17,316 nucleotides of DNA from Candidatus Omnitrophota bacterium (GCA_003644405.1 QNCE01000018.1:1-17316); one strand, 5' to 3'. Shown: positions 8,137-15,440, counted from the stretch's first letter. The notes: a model not told the origin generated them from the sequence alone. Program-made: numbers and translations.

Positions 8137-8572
8137 TAGTGAATACCTTTATTCTGTGTTGTTTAAGAAGAAAACAAGTTATCCCTTCTCCCTTTACTAG
8201 TCTATTCTTAAAGCTACCATCGTAGATGTAATCTGGAGAACAAGAAGGACTCTTAGATTTTAATATAGCAATTTTAACCCCTTTACTCTTAGCTATCTTT
8301 AAAGTACTAAAGGCACCTTCTAAAAATTCCCTAGTAAAATCTCTACCCTTTCTATCCACTACTTTTGCTTTCCCTAAAAACACCTCTCTGGTCTTTCCTT
8401 TTATTTGGAAGGGCCCACGCCTTCCCCTTAATCCTCCCAACTCTTCCGGACAAACTCCTACTACCTCCCATTCCTTTAAGCACTTTTTGAGTTCTCTATC
8501 CAAACAGCTTCTTCCATCGTATCGACACCTATATCCCAAAAGACATTTACTCACTATCACTCTTTTAGCCAT
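8078..8572 (-). CDS. DUF523 / TudS-like thiouracil desulfurase candidate
   Basis: A 164-residue protein with the DUF523 signatures SKCLLGYRCRYDG (8-20), VGVCPEELGGL (38-48) and KSKSPSCS (105-112). Three cysteines (10, 41, 111) sit at the positions expected to hold a 4Fe-4S cluster. DUF523 members include TudS, which removes sulfur from 2- or 4-thiouracil; whether this protein uses that substrate is inference. The other cysteines (16, 23, 31, 133) are not part of the signature. The ATG at 8570-8572 lies inside the end of the NYN gene, and its 3' end overlaps the radical SAM gene by nearly 60 bases, so all three are probably co-translated. It could take part in salvage of thiolated bases released from tRNA. 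Confidence 0.88.
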   Translation of the reverse strand: MAKRVIVSKCLLGYRCRYDGRSCLDRELKKCLKEWEVVGVCPEELGGLRGRRGPFQIKGKTREVFLGKAKVVDRKGRDFTREFLEGAFSTLKIAKSKGVKIAILKSKSPSCSPDYIYDGSFKNRLVKGEGITCFLLKQHRIKVFTSDEFKRYILSYKKSQSRRG

Positions 8573-9021
8573 ATCCTTTTTAACTCTTGAGTAATCTCTT
8601 TCTGTAAAGAAAGCTCTATCTCTTTAACTTTCTCATAGAAATGAATTGGCTTCTTACGCCTCTTTTTAAGAAAATCTTTAACTTTTAAGAAACCTGCTCC
8701 TTCACTCTTAACATAATTTATTATATCCCAATCATCACTAACTCCTACTATCTGCTTCTTATTTCTATATCTACTTACTTCTTTTTTTATAACATCGTCG
8801 GCACTCCTTTCTCCACTAAACACTACATTAAAATCAGTACCTCTATTGTATTGGGCAAAGTTCGACCTCCCATCAAAAACCACAGTAACCTTATTGTTCT
8901 TACTTCCTGTAAGATTATTCTTCTTTATATAAAAAAGTAACGCCTCACAGGGAGAAGGAGCATTCTTTAACTCCTTCAATTTATTTATAAGATTCCAACC
9001 ATCGATGATATACCATAACAT
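8557..9021 (-). CDS. NYN-domain (YacP/Rae1-like) PIN-type ribonuclease
   Basis: A 154-residue protein that starts directly with the NYN fold: YIIDGWNLI (4-12, Asp7 and Asn10), VVFDGR (47-52, Asp50), SADDVI (72-77, Asp74 and Asp75) and VGVSDDWDI (91-99, Asp95 and Asp96). These acidic residues form the usual metal-binding site. The closest known type is YacP (Rae1), a ribosome-associated mRNA endonuclease in Bacillus. The assignment to mRNA cleavage is by family only. The start is fixed by an excellent AGGAGG eight bases before the ATG at 9021, even though this puts the first 41 bases inside the upstream membrane-protein gene. The C-terminus is basic (KVKDFLKKRRKKP), as expected for RNA contact. 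Confidence 0.88.
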   Translation of the reverse strand: MLWYIIDGWNLINKLKELKNAPSPCEALLFYIKKNNLTGSKNNKVTVVFDGRSNFAQYNRGTDFNVVFSGERSADDVIKKEVSRYRNKKQIVGVSDDWDIINYVKSEGAGFLKVKDFLKKRRKKPIHFYEKVKEIELSLQKEITQELKRIWLKE

Positions 9022-9937
9022 ATATAATTCCTCCTATTAGGGAAATCCCAATCAAAAAAACTAAATTCATCACAGACATCCCTAGACTTACTGGCCTAGA
9101 GAGACCCACTTTAGAAAAGAAATATATAGTCGCTGCCTCCCTCGTTCCTATTCCTGCAACAGTTATAGGTAAAAAAGCAACTAACATTATTATAGGAACA
9201 AAGATAAAAAAGTAAATCAAATCAAGGTCTATATAAAAAGACTTACACACAAAGAAAAAGCTAAAGACCGTAACAATTTGAATAGGTAGAGAGAAGCATA
9301 TAACCGTTTTCCAAAATATAGATGGCCTTTTCCTTAAAAAGTGAAACTCTCTCTCAAACTCATGGATTCTTTCTTCTGCTTTCTTTCTCCCAGTAAATAT
9401 CTTTTTTACCAAAGAAAAGATAAAATTATTAAAAATAGCCAAAATAATAACTACCCCTAAAGTTGCTATCAGAATTACCCCTACCAAAATCTCAGGTTCT
9501 TTTATCAAACTCCTTCCTATCAGGTAAGAGAAAATCACCAATAAAGCTAAACTTACCGCTCCACTCGTTCTATCTATAATCAAAGAAGAAATTACTTTCT
9601 TAGTCTGATTTTTGAAGCGAGTAGAAAGGGCAAATCCTCTAAATATATCTCCTGCTAAAAGAGAAGGGAAAATCAGATTAAATGCGGTAGAAGAGAAGAA
9701 AGCGTAGAATGCTTCTCTAATAGACAGGGAAGCCCCTAAGGAATTAATGACAAATCTCCATCTTAAAGAAGCAATTATATTTCCTAAGAAGATAAAGAGA
9801 AAACCCAAAAGGAGATAAAACTTAGAAGCTCTCCGATATACAGAGATTACATCCTCGTAAGGAACAACTTTAAAAAGTGCAAAAATTATCGCACCACTTA
9901 AAAGAAATCTTAAGATAAAAAAAATCTTTCTTTTCAA
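8981..9937 (-). CDS. LPG-synthase-TM family integral membrane protein (AglD/UPF0104 type)
   Basis: A 318-residue polytopic membrane protein, with about eight hydrophobic segments visible. It shows the family hallmarks: an N-terminal helix followed by PYEDVISVYRRASKFYLLLGF, then NIIASLRWRFVINSLG, LIFPSLLAGDIFRGFALSTR, SSLIIDRTSGAVSLALL and, near the C-terminus, PITVAGIGTREAATIYFF. The family includes the membrane domain of lysylphosphatidylglycerol synthase and archaeal AglD, and is thought to be flippase- or transferase-associated. There is no soluble aminoacyl-transferase domain here, so lysyl transfer is not predicted. The start is TTG at 9935-9937, because no ATG or GTG lies near the family's N-terminus. 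It follows the stop of a possible gene relic by one base. Confidence 0.87.
   Translation of the reverse strand: MKRKIFFILRFLLSGAIIFALFKVVPYEDVISVYRRASKFYLLLGFLFIFLGNIIASLRWRFVINSLGASLSIREAFYAFFSSTAFNLIFPSLLAGDIFRGFALSTRFKNQTKKVISSLIIDRTSGAVSLALLVIFSYLIGRSLIKEPEILVGVILIATLGVVIILAIFNNFIFSLVKKIFTGRKKAEERIHEFEREFHFLRKRPSIFWKTVICFSLPIQIVTVFSFFFVCKSFYIDLDLIYFFIFVPIIMLVAFLPITVAGIGTREAATIYFFSKVGLSRPVSLGMSVMNLVFLIGISLIGGIIYVMVYHRWLESYK
9030..9035 (-). promoter_or_regulatory. Shine-Dalgarno that fixes the NYN gene start
   Basis: AGGAGG on the minus strand, eight bases upstream of ATG 9019-9021. It lies inside the coding sequence of the preceding membrane-protein gene and supports the 41-base gene overlap as real. 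Confidence 0.8.
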
Positions 9938-9938
9938 C

Positions 9939-10013
9939 TTATGAGCTTATGTAATTTCCTCTCAATAGACGATAAACACTCATAGCAGCAACTGCTCCTT
10001 CACCAGCATTAGT
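9939..10013 (-). pseudogene. Possible 3' relic of a flavoprotein gene (thioredoxin reductase-like tail)
   Basis: Between the DUF6485 gene and the membrane-protein gene, one frame reads TNAGEGAVAAMSVYRLLRG followed by a short tail and TAA (9939-9941). The AGEGAVAA-x-S-x-YR-x-L pattern resembles the C-terminal helix of thioredoxin reductase-like flavoproteins. Upstream the frame is closed by a TAG about ten codons before, inside the DUF6485 gene, so no complete gene can be present. The stop lies one base before the TTG of the next gene, as in a once-coupled operon pair. The homology call rests on a short motif, so chance is not excluded. Confidence 0.35.
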
Positions 10014-10212
10014 CTTTCTTTCTATGAAGGGAGAGAAAGTAATCTAAAGAACGATCATAGGTTCTCTCTGCTTCAGAGGTAAAGAGACAGGCAGGGAGTT
10101 CACCTTTAGATAAGTGATAACGGATACACTGACAACAGATTCCTTTCTTATCACACCCGGGATAAGTGCAATTACATCTCTTTAAATTTTCTTCTCTATT
10201 AGGACAATCCAC
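10009..10212 (-). CDS. Small cysteine-rich protein, DUF6485 family
   Basis: A 67-residue protein with eight cysteines in the first 42 residues (3, 13, 15, 20, 26, 27, 29, 42), arranged MDCPNREENLKRCNCTYP then CDKKGICCQCIRYH and ELPACLF. This is the recognised DUF6485 pattern, a probable metal-binding (zinc or iron) small protein of unknown role found mainly in anaerobes, from memory. It starts with GTG at 10210-10212, overlapping the end of def by 14 bases; starting elsewhere would remove the first CP motif. The length is typical. The operon position right after deformylase, itself a metalloenzyme, is noted without a functional claim. Confidence 0.85.
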   Translation of the reverse strand: MDCPNREENLKRCNCTYPGCDKKGICCQCIRYHLSKGELPACLFTSEAERTYDRSLDYFLSLHRKKD

Positions 10213-10702
10213 TTTTAGTAAGTTTATTCAGTTGAGAGAATATTCTAATCCTCTCCCGTAGAGGCAATCGGTCCACAAACACTACGCCATTTATATGATC
10301 TATCTCATGCTGAAAGATTACACTCAATAGGCCTTCGGCTTCAATACTTAAGGGGTGGCCTTTATCATCTAAAGCATCAACCCAAACTTTCCTTGCTCGC
10401 TTTATTCTAAGGATTAGTCCAGGGAAACTTAAACATCCCTCCTCAATCTCTATTTTACCCTCTTTCTTTATTATACGAGGATTTGCTAACTTAAATACCT
10501 TATCTTCTGCTTCTATTACAATTAAAGATAAATCCAAACCTGCTTGATTTGCAGCAATTCCCACACCTTGATGATTCTTCATAAGAAGATATAACTGCTC
10601 AAATAAATCTTTTATCCTCTTGTCCACCTTATCTACCAACTTACACTTTTTACGAAGAATCTTACTTGGCCAGGTATGTATTTTTAACTCGGTTACGCCC
10701 AT
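10199..10702 (-). CDS. def: Peptide deformylase
   Basis: Removes the N-formyl group from nascent proteins. All three family motifs are intact: GVGIAANQAG (46-55), EEGCLSFPG (87-95, with metal ligand Cys90) and FQHEIDHINGVVFVDRL (130-146, with metal ligands His132 and His136 and catalytic Glu133). The length of 167 residues is normal. The ATG at 10702 lies 41 bases inside panD. No alternative ATG, GTG or TTG precedes the conserved TWPSKILRKKC block, so the long overlap is real. The usual partner fmt (methionyl-tRNA formyltransferase) is not next door. Confidence 0.96.
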   Translation of the reverse strand: MGVTELKIHTWPSKILRKKCKLVDKVDKRIKDLFEQLYLLMKNHQGVGIAANQAGLDLSLIVIEAEDKVFKLANPRIIKKEGKIEIEEGCLSFPGLILRIKRARKVWVDALDDKGHPLSIEAEGLLSVIFQHEIDHINGVVFVDRLPLRERIRIFSQLNKLTKSGLS

Positions 10703-11027
10703 CGAGTTCTACCATCCTTACCTTTAAACTCTTAGCTTCCTCTTCAGTACACAACACATAGGAAAGAATTATTAATTTATCTCCTTTAAACCCTAAACGC
10801 GCAGCAGGACCATTTAAACAAATAACCCCACTGCCTCTTTCCCCTTTTATTACATAAGTTTCTAGTCGAGAGCCATTATTTAAATTTAAAACTTCTACTT
10901 TCTCTCCTTCAAGCAGTTGAGCTTCTTTGACTATCTCCTCGTCAATAGTTATACTTCCTTTATAGTAAAGTTCCAGATCAGTAACTGTAGCATAGTAAAT
11001 TTTTGATTTCAACATTATACGCATCAT
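10662..11027 (-). CDS. panD: Aspartate 1-decarboxylase, pyruvoyl-dependent
   Basis: Makes beta-alanine from aspartate for pantothenate and coenzyme A. The N-terminus MMRIMLKSKIYYATVTD aligns without gaps to the usual MIRTMLxGKIHRATVT start. The self-cleavage site is Gly24-Ser25 in YYKGSITID, where the serine becomes the pyruvoyl group. The later block ICLNGPAARLGFKGDKLIILSY (about residues 69-90) is also characteristic. The length of 121 residues is normal. Its ATG overlaps the ackA stop region by four bases and its 3' end overlaps def by 41 bases. Placement beside pta-ackA ties CoA supply to acetyl-CoA use, an inference. No panB or panC is visible here. Confidence 0.95.
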   Translation of the reverse strand: MMRIMLKSKIYYATVTDLELYYKGSITIDEEIVKEAQLLEGEKVEVLNLNNGSRLETYVIKGERGSGVICLNGPAARLGFKGDKLIILSYVLCTEEEAKSLKVRMVELDGRNRVKNTYLAK

Positions 11028-12124
11028 TTTATTTTCCGCCTTCTTCTTTTTACTATCTGGTAAGTGAGAGAGGCAATCATAAGTTCCTCATCTGTGGAAA
11101 TAACTAAAACCTTAGTATTTTTAGAAATCACTTTCCTAATATCTTTCTTTATCCGATTGATAACGTCAGGGTTATGCTCACCAATTCCTCCAGTAAAACA
11201 TATAGCGTCTGCTCCTTCTAAGATAAACCAGTAACTTCCAATATACTTCTCTATTCTATATATAAACATATCTAAAGCAAGCTTAGCAAACTTATTTCCC
11301 TTCTTAATTTCCTCCTTTATTAATCTGACATCATTACTTACTCCAGAAACACCTAAAAGACCACTTTCTTTATTCAAAATTTTGTCCATCTGAGAAGGAG
11401 AAAGCTTTTCTCTCTCCATAATATAGAGAATAGCTGCACAGTCTACATCTCCAGAACGTGTCCCCATTATCAACCCTTCCAAGGGTGTGAACCCCATAGA
11501 AGTATCTATAGAGCGTCCATTTTTTACTGCAGTAATACTACATCCGTTACCCAAGTGGCAAGTGATTAGCTTTAACTTACTTAAAGGCTTCTTTAAAATC
11601 TGAGAAGCTCTCTTAGCAATGAACTGATGAGATGTTCCATGGAATCCATATCTTCTTACTCCATACTTTTTATAATACTTAAGAGGTAAAGCATAAAGGT
11701 AAGCATAATCAGGAAGGGTAGCATGGAAAGCGGTATCAAAAACTGCTACTTGAACACTCTTTTTAAAAATCTTCATACATCCTCTTATTCCTTCTAAGTT
11801 TACAGGGTTATGAAGAGGAGCAAGTTCAGCATACTCCTCTATCTTTTTTATCACCTTATTATCGATTAAGTGAGGCTGACGAAAAGCCTCTCCTCCATGA
11901 ACCACACGATGCCCTACAGCGGTAATCTCTTCTGCCCCTCTAATAGTTTTACTCTCAATAAGAGTCTTAAATACTTCCTCTATCCCTTGAGTATGATTAG
12001 CGATAGATGATCCCTTCTCACCGATTCGTTCAATTAACCCCTTCCCAATAAGTTCTCCTTTAGGAAACGAGTAAAGTTTATATTTTATGGAAGAACTTCC
12101 GCAGTTAATGGTAAGAATTTTCAT
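11024..12124 (-). CDS. ackA: Acetate kinase
   Basis: Converts acetyl phosphate and ADP to acetate and ATP, the substrate-level phosphorylation step after Pta. The conserved blocks are ILTINCGSSSIKYKLY (3-18), GHRVVHGGE (71-79, Arg73), VFDTAFHATLPDYAYLYALP (128-147, catalytic Asp130), RRYGFHGTSH (157-166), CHLGNGCSITAVKNGRSIDTSMG and CFTGGIGEHNPDVINRI. At 366 residues it is about 30-40 shorter than typical acetate kinases, mostly from shorter loops in the N-terminal third, with all active-site blocks kept. It is coupled to pta by a four-base overlap (12121-12124) and to panD in the same way. Confidence 0.97.
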   Translation of the reverse strand: MKILTINCGSSSIKYKLYSFPKGELIGKGLIERIGEKGSSIANHTQGIEEVFKTLIESKTIRGAEEITAVGHRVVHGGEAFRQPHLIDNKVIKKIEEYAELAPLHNPVNLEGIRGCMKIFKKSVQVAVFDTAFHATLPDYAYLYALPLKYYKKYGVRRYGFHGTSHQFIAKRASQILKKPLSKLKLITCHLGNGCSITAVKNGRSIDTSMGFTPLEGLIMGTRSGDVDCAAILYIMEREKLSPSQMDKILNKESGLLGVSGVSNDVRLIKEEIKKGNKFAKLALDMFIYRIEKYIGSYWFILEGADAICFTGGIGEHNPDVINRIKKDIRKVISKNTKVLVISTDEELMIASLTYQIVKRRRRKIK

Positions 12125-13059
12125 ATCTTCTGAGCTCTTATTACTGTAATTGCTGTACAGTCAATGATATCCTCTACCGAACAACCCCTAGACAAATCAC
12201 TACAGGGCTGTTTTGTTCCCAATACAATGGGCCCGATTGCCTTTGCTCCAGCTAACCTTTCAGTAAGTTTGTAACAGATATTTCCTGCGTCCAGATTGGG
12301 AAAAATCAAAACATTAGCACGACCAGCTACTTTACTCTGAGGAGCCTTTATCGCTGCTACCTCAGGGACAATCGCTGCATCTGCTTGTAGCTCTCCATCG
12401 ATAGCAAATTCATCAGTTTTGGATCTAGCAATTCCTACCGCTTCTTTCACCTTATCAATCCATCGCCCTTCAGCACTTCCTTTAGTAGAAAAACTTAAAA
12501 GAGCAACACGAGGCTCAAAATTTAATACATCTCTAGCAAATTTAGCAGCTGAGATAGCAATTAAAGCTAACTGTTCAGAAGTAGGATAAGGGATTACTCC
12601 ACAATCAGCATAGACAAAAATACCTCTTTCTCCAAAACTACAATTGGGCACACCCATAATAAAACAACTAGAAACCAACCCTATAGTTTTATCTATATCT
12701 AAACAGTTTAGCGCAGCTCTTATCACTGAAGAAGTGGTAAAAGTAGCTCCAGCCACAAAACCATCTGCAAACCCTCTTGCTACAAGCATTGCTCCGTAGT
12801 AAAGAGGATCTTCCATAAGCTCTCTAGCTTCCTCAAAACTAATTCCTTTTGCTTTCTTTCTCTCGTAAAAAATATTAGCAAACTCTTCCTGTTTATTTAT
12901 ATCAATATTATCTTGGGTTAAAAGTAAAGGAGCGGCTATCTTCTCTTCTTTTATATATTCTACTGCCTTTAATACTCTCTCATCACTTGGTTCAGGAAAA
13001 ACTATTTTTTTAGGATTACTTTTTGCCCGCTCCCTTATACTTTGAATTATTTTCTCCAT
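12121..13059 (-). CDS. pta: Phosphate acetyltransferase
   Basis: Interconverts acetyl-CoA and acetyl phosphate. The protein is the compact PTA_PTB catalytic type (about 312 residues) without the N-terminal regulatory domain of the E. coli enzyme. Family blocks include KIVFPEPSDERVLKAVEYI near the N-terminus, ARGFADGFVAGATFTTSSVIRAAL, VALLSFSTKGSAEG, GELQADAAIVPEVA, VAGRANVLIFPNLDAGNICYKLTERLAGAKAIGPIVLG and the final CSVEDIIDCTAITVIRAQ. The frame extends to a TTG at 13086. The ATG at 13057-13059 is preferred, because AAAGGGGGAGG lies directly before it and a promoter would place the transcript start near 13085. It is the first gene of the long operon and is coupled to ackA. Confidence 0.96.
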   Translation of the reverse strand: MEKIIQSIRERAKSNPKKIVFPEPSDERVLKAVEYIKEEKIAAPLLLTQDNIDINKQEEFANIFYERKKAKGISFEEARELMEDPLYYGAMLVARGFADGFVAGATFTTSSVIRAALNCLDIDKTIGLVSSCFIMGVPNCSFGERGIFVYADCGVIPYPTSEQLALIAISAAKFARDVLNFEPRVALLSFSTKGSAEGRWIDKVKEAVGIARSKTDEFAIDGELQADAAIVPEVAAIKAPQSKVAGRANVLIFPNLDAGNICYKLTERLAGAKAIGPIVLGTKQPCSDLSRGCSVEDIIDCTAITVIRAQKI

Positions 13060-13092
13060 ACCTCCCCCTTTAAGTTTGGTTAGCAAGAGAAG

Positions 13093-13121
13093 ATGTTACC
13101 ATAAATCTTATATCCTTTCAA
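13093..13121 (-). promoter_or_regulatory. Candidate sigma70-type promoter for the pta-led operon
   Basis: On the minus strand TTGAAA (13116-13121) and TAACAT (13093-13098) are separated by exactly 17 bases (13099-13115). The -35 matches the consensus at five of six bases and the -10 at four of six. The expected transcript start is a few bases before 13086, leaving a leader of about 25 bases to the pta ATG at 13059. In such AT-rich DNA this could arise by chance. Confidence 0.45.
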
Positions 13122-13171
13122 GGAGTGGATCGAGTATTCTCTTACAAAATCCTCTCTAACTACCTTACTAA

Positions 13172-13186
13172 ATCTTACACTAAGAT
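13172..13186 (-). other. Small perfect hairpin over the recR stop codon
   Basis: ATCTTA-GTG-TAAGAT on the minus strand forms a six-base-pair, AT-rich hairpin that contains the recR TAG, with only TTTAG after it. It is too weak, and lacks the T-tract, to be called a terminator with confidence. Confidence 0.3.
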
Positions 13187-13791
13187 CGAGTATCTATGAG
13201 CTTGCGTTCACTAATAGCTCTTCCTAGAGTCGCAGAATCTATATACTCAATTTGAGTCCCAAAAGGAATTCCTATTCCTATTCTATAAATCTTTACTCCG
13301 AAAGGGGAAATCTTCTCAATAATAAACTGTGCTGTTAACTCTCCTTCGTTATCTGGATCAGTAGAAATTATCACTTCCTTAATCTCTCCACTCCTGAAAC
13401 GATCCAAAAGTTTTTTTATATTTAGATTTTCAGGACCTACTCCCTCTAAAGGAGATATCGCTCCTAAAAGGACGTAATAAAGACCATCATATTGGGAAGT
13501 CTTTTCAATAGCTATTACATCTTTAGGCTCCTCTACAATACAAATAATATCTCTTCTTCTCTTAGGATTGGAACAGATAGAACATACCTCCTTTATAGAA
13601 AAATTATTACAAAACTTACACGGTCTTATATTCTTATGAACTTCCACTATTTTTTTTGCTAGAGTATCTACTTCCTCATCGCCCATTTTTAAGAGGTAAA
13701 AGGCGATCCTCTCCGCACTCCGTCTTCCCACTCCAGGAAAACGTGCTAACTCCTCAATTAGACCCTCTAACTCTTTAGGAAAACTACTCAT
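13180..13791 (-). CDS. recR: Recombination mediator RecR
   Basis: A RecFOR-pathway protein that helps load RecA onto gapped DNA. Domain order is as expected: a helix-hairpin-helix with RFPGVGRRSAERIAFYLL (17-34), a zinc finger with Cys58, Cys61, Cys70 and Cys73 (CKFCNNFSIKEVCSIC), then a Toprim domain with IICIVEEPKDVIAIE (82-96), YYVLLGAISPLEGVGPENL (105-123) and EVIISTDPDNEGELTAQFI. The length of 203 residues is normal. The ATG overlaps the dnaX stop by eight bases. The order dnaX-recR is classic, but the small nucleoid protein gene ebfC/ybaB that often lies between them is absent. Confidence 0.97.
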   Translation of the reverse strand: MSSFPKELEGLIEELARFPGVGRRSAERIAFYLLKMGDEEVDTLAKKIVEVHKNIRPCKFCNNFSIKEVCSICSNPKRRRDIICIVEEPKDVIAIEKTSQYDGLYYVLLGAISPLEGVGPENLNIKKLLDRFRSGEIKEVIISTDPDNEGELTAQFIIEKISPFGVKIYRIGIGIPFGTQIEYIDSATLGRAISERKLIDTRS

Positions 13792-15409
13792 TATCTGTAT
13801 CTATTGTGCCTTTAAATGTATCAAGTAATTCGTCAATTAATCTTCCTTCTTCCTTAGATTCACAATCACTCCTTTCTTGGGGGAGAGAAGGTTTCTCTAA
13901 GAGAGTAAAAGAGACTCTTAAATTTTTCTTGAAGTATTTTTTCAATGTCTCCTCTATAAATTTCCGATTTTTCTCTTTCTCTAATATCTCTTTATGAAAA
14001 GAAAATTTCTTAGGAAATCCTAAAATGAGATTGCCATCTTTGGTTAGAGATAACTTAGCCTCCCTTAGGTAAGAAGCTAAAGAAACTTTAAGCTTACTTA
14101 TTTGTGAAATAAAATCCAACCAATGTGACTCTATTTCTTTTAAATTCAGATCCGGAAGCTCCTCTACTTTCTCCTTTTCCTTCTCCTTGACAGAAACCTC
14201 CTCATCTATACTTCCCTCTAAAATATCCTCCCAATCTTTCTCCTCAGGAAATTGCTCTGAGTAAGAAGATTGCGAACGAAAAGAAGAAGGGAAAGATAAT
14301 TTATTTAATTCTTTTTCTCCATAACAAAACTTTATAAAGGCTAACTCTAAAGGAATTCTTAAGGTGTTGAGCTTCTTAGAAATACCTTTTGCTTCTATTA
14401 GAAGTTCCATTATCTTTAAAAGCTCTTCTAAAGTAATTAGTTCGGCTTTCTGAAAAAGAAATTCCTTAGTATGAGGCGACACAGAACTAAGCTCTTTAAA
14501 AATTTTAGGACTCAATTTCACTAATATTAAGTTTCTCAGATGCTCAACAAGATTATTAATAAATACTCCTAAATCCCTACCTTCCTTGTTCATCTTATTA
14601 ATAAATTCTAAAATGGCAGCTATATTTCGCTCTATAATTAACTTCGTTATCTCATTTAGCGATGTCTCCTCCACTATTCCTAAAAATGAAGCTATATCTG
14701 AGAGTATCTCTTTTTTCTCTTCTAATAACACAGGAATAAGCTGATCTAACAAAGATTCTGCATCCCTTACGCTTCCTTCAGCTGTCCTAGCAATAGCATA
14801 TAAAATTTGACTATCCATTTCTACCTTTTCTCTCTCAACTATCTTCTTCAATTTTTCTACAATCTTTTCCGTAGGAAGAAGGTGGAACTGAAATTTTTGA
14901 CAGCGAGAAAGGATTGTAGGTAATACTTTATGAGGATGAGTGGTAGCAAAGATAAACTTTACATGGGGAGGTGGCTCTTCTAACGTCTTAAGAAGAGCAT
15001 TAAATGCTTCCTGAGTAAGCATATGAACTTCATCAATTATATAGATTTTGTACCGAGAATAGGAAGGGGAAAGTTTTACATTTTCCCTTAAAATTCTTAT
15101 TTCTTCAATTCCTCTATTAGAGGCACCATCTATCTCTATTACATCTAAAGATGTTCCTTTGGTAATCTCTCGACAACTTAAACACTCTTCACAAGGGTTC
15201 AACGTGGGACCTTGGAGACAGTTTAATGACTTTGCTAATATCCTAGCTACTGAGGTTTTTCCAACACCTCGAGGGCCACTAAAAAGATAGGCATGATGAA
15301 CTCGCTGCTCCTTTACTGCTTTTTTTAAAGCAGTTACTATATGATCTTGACCTATAACTTCATCAAAATTTTTAGGACGGTACTTTAGAGTGAAAGCTTG
15401 ATACTCCAT
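13784..15409 (-). CDS. dnaX: DNA polymerase III subunits gamma/tau
   Basis: The clamp-loader ATPase. The motifs are in order: YRPKNFDEVIGQDHIV (10-25), Walker A SGPRGVGKTS (44-53), a zinc module with Cys64, Cys73, Cys76 and Cys79, Walker B IIDEVHML (124-131), sensor 1 FATTHP (154-159), the arginine-finger motif SRC (168-170) and sensor 2 GSVRDAESLLDQ. Domain III follows. After that comes a Ser/Glu-rich linker (about 375-425), then a tau-like C-terminal domain from ESHWLDFISQISK, so the full-length form resembles tau. The length of 541 residues is normal. The ATG at 15409 has no clear Shine-Dalgarno. A strong promoter lies 32-60 bases upstream. It overlaps recR by eight bases. A gamma-making frameshift signal was not recognised. 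Confidence 0.97.
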   Translation of the reverse strand: MEYQAFTLKYRPKNFDEVIGQDHIVTALKKAVKEQRVHHAYLFSGPRGVGKTSVARILAKSLNCLQGPTLNPCEECLSCREITKGTSLDVIEIDGASNRGIEEIRILRENVKLSPSYSRYKIYIIDEVHMLTQEAFNALLKTLEEPPPHVKFIFATTHPHKVLPTILSRCQKFQFHLLPTEKIVEKLKKIVEREKVEMDSQILYAIARTAEGSVRDAESLLDQLIPVLLEEKKEILSDIASFLGIVEETSLNEITKLIIERNIAAILEFINKMNKEGRDLGVFINNLVEHLRNLILVKLSPKIFKELSSVSPHTKEFLFQKAELITLEELLKIMELLIEAKGISKKLNTLRIPLELAFIKFCYGEKELNKLSFPSSFRSQSSYSEQFPEEKDWEDILEGSIDEEVSVKEKEKEKVEELPDLNLKEIESHWLDFISQISKLKVSLASYLREAKLSLTKDGNLILGFPKKFSFHKEILEKEKNRKFIEETLKKYFKKNLRVSFTLLEKPSLPQERSDCESKEEGRLIDELLDTFKGTIDTDNE

Positions 15410-15440
15410 ATAATATGTGGTTATTTTTAGAGAAATATTT

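Noticed and set aside
13057..13086. TTG at 13086 as the pta start
   Set aside because: It adds nine residues not expected in the family, has no Shine-Dalgarno, and lies almost at the predicted transcript start; the ATG at 13059 is preferred.
15316..15335. A run of seven A (TTTAAAAAAAGC) inside a perfect palindrome near the dnaX 5' end, considered as a frameshift site
   Set aside because: The slippery run lies inside the hairpin rather than before it and is near codon 28, ahead of the Walker A motif. The known gamma-making frameshift is far downstream, so this is probably chance.
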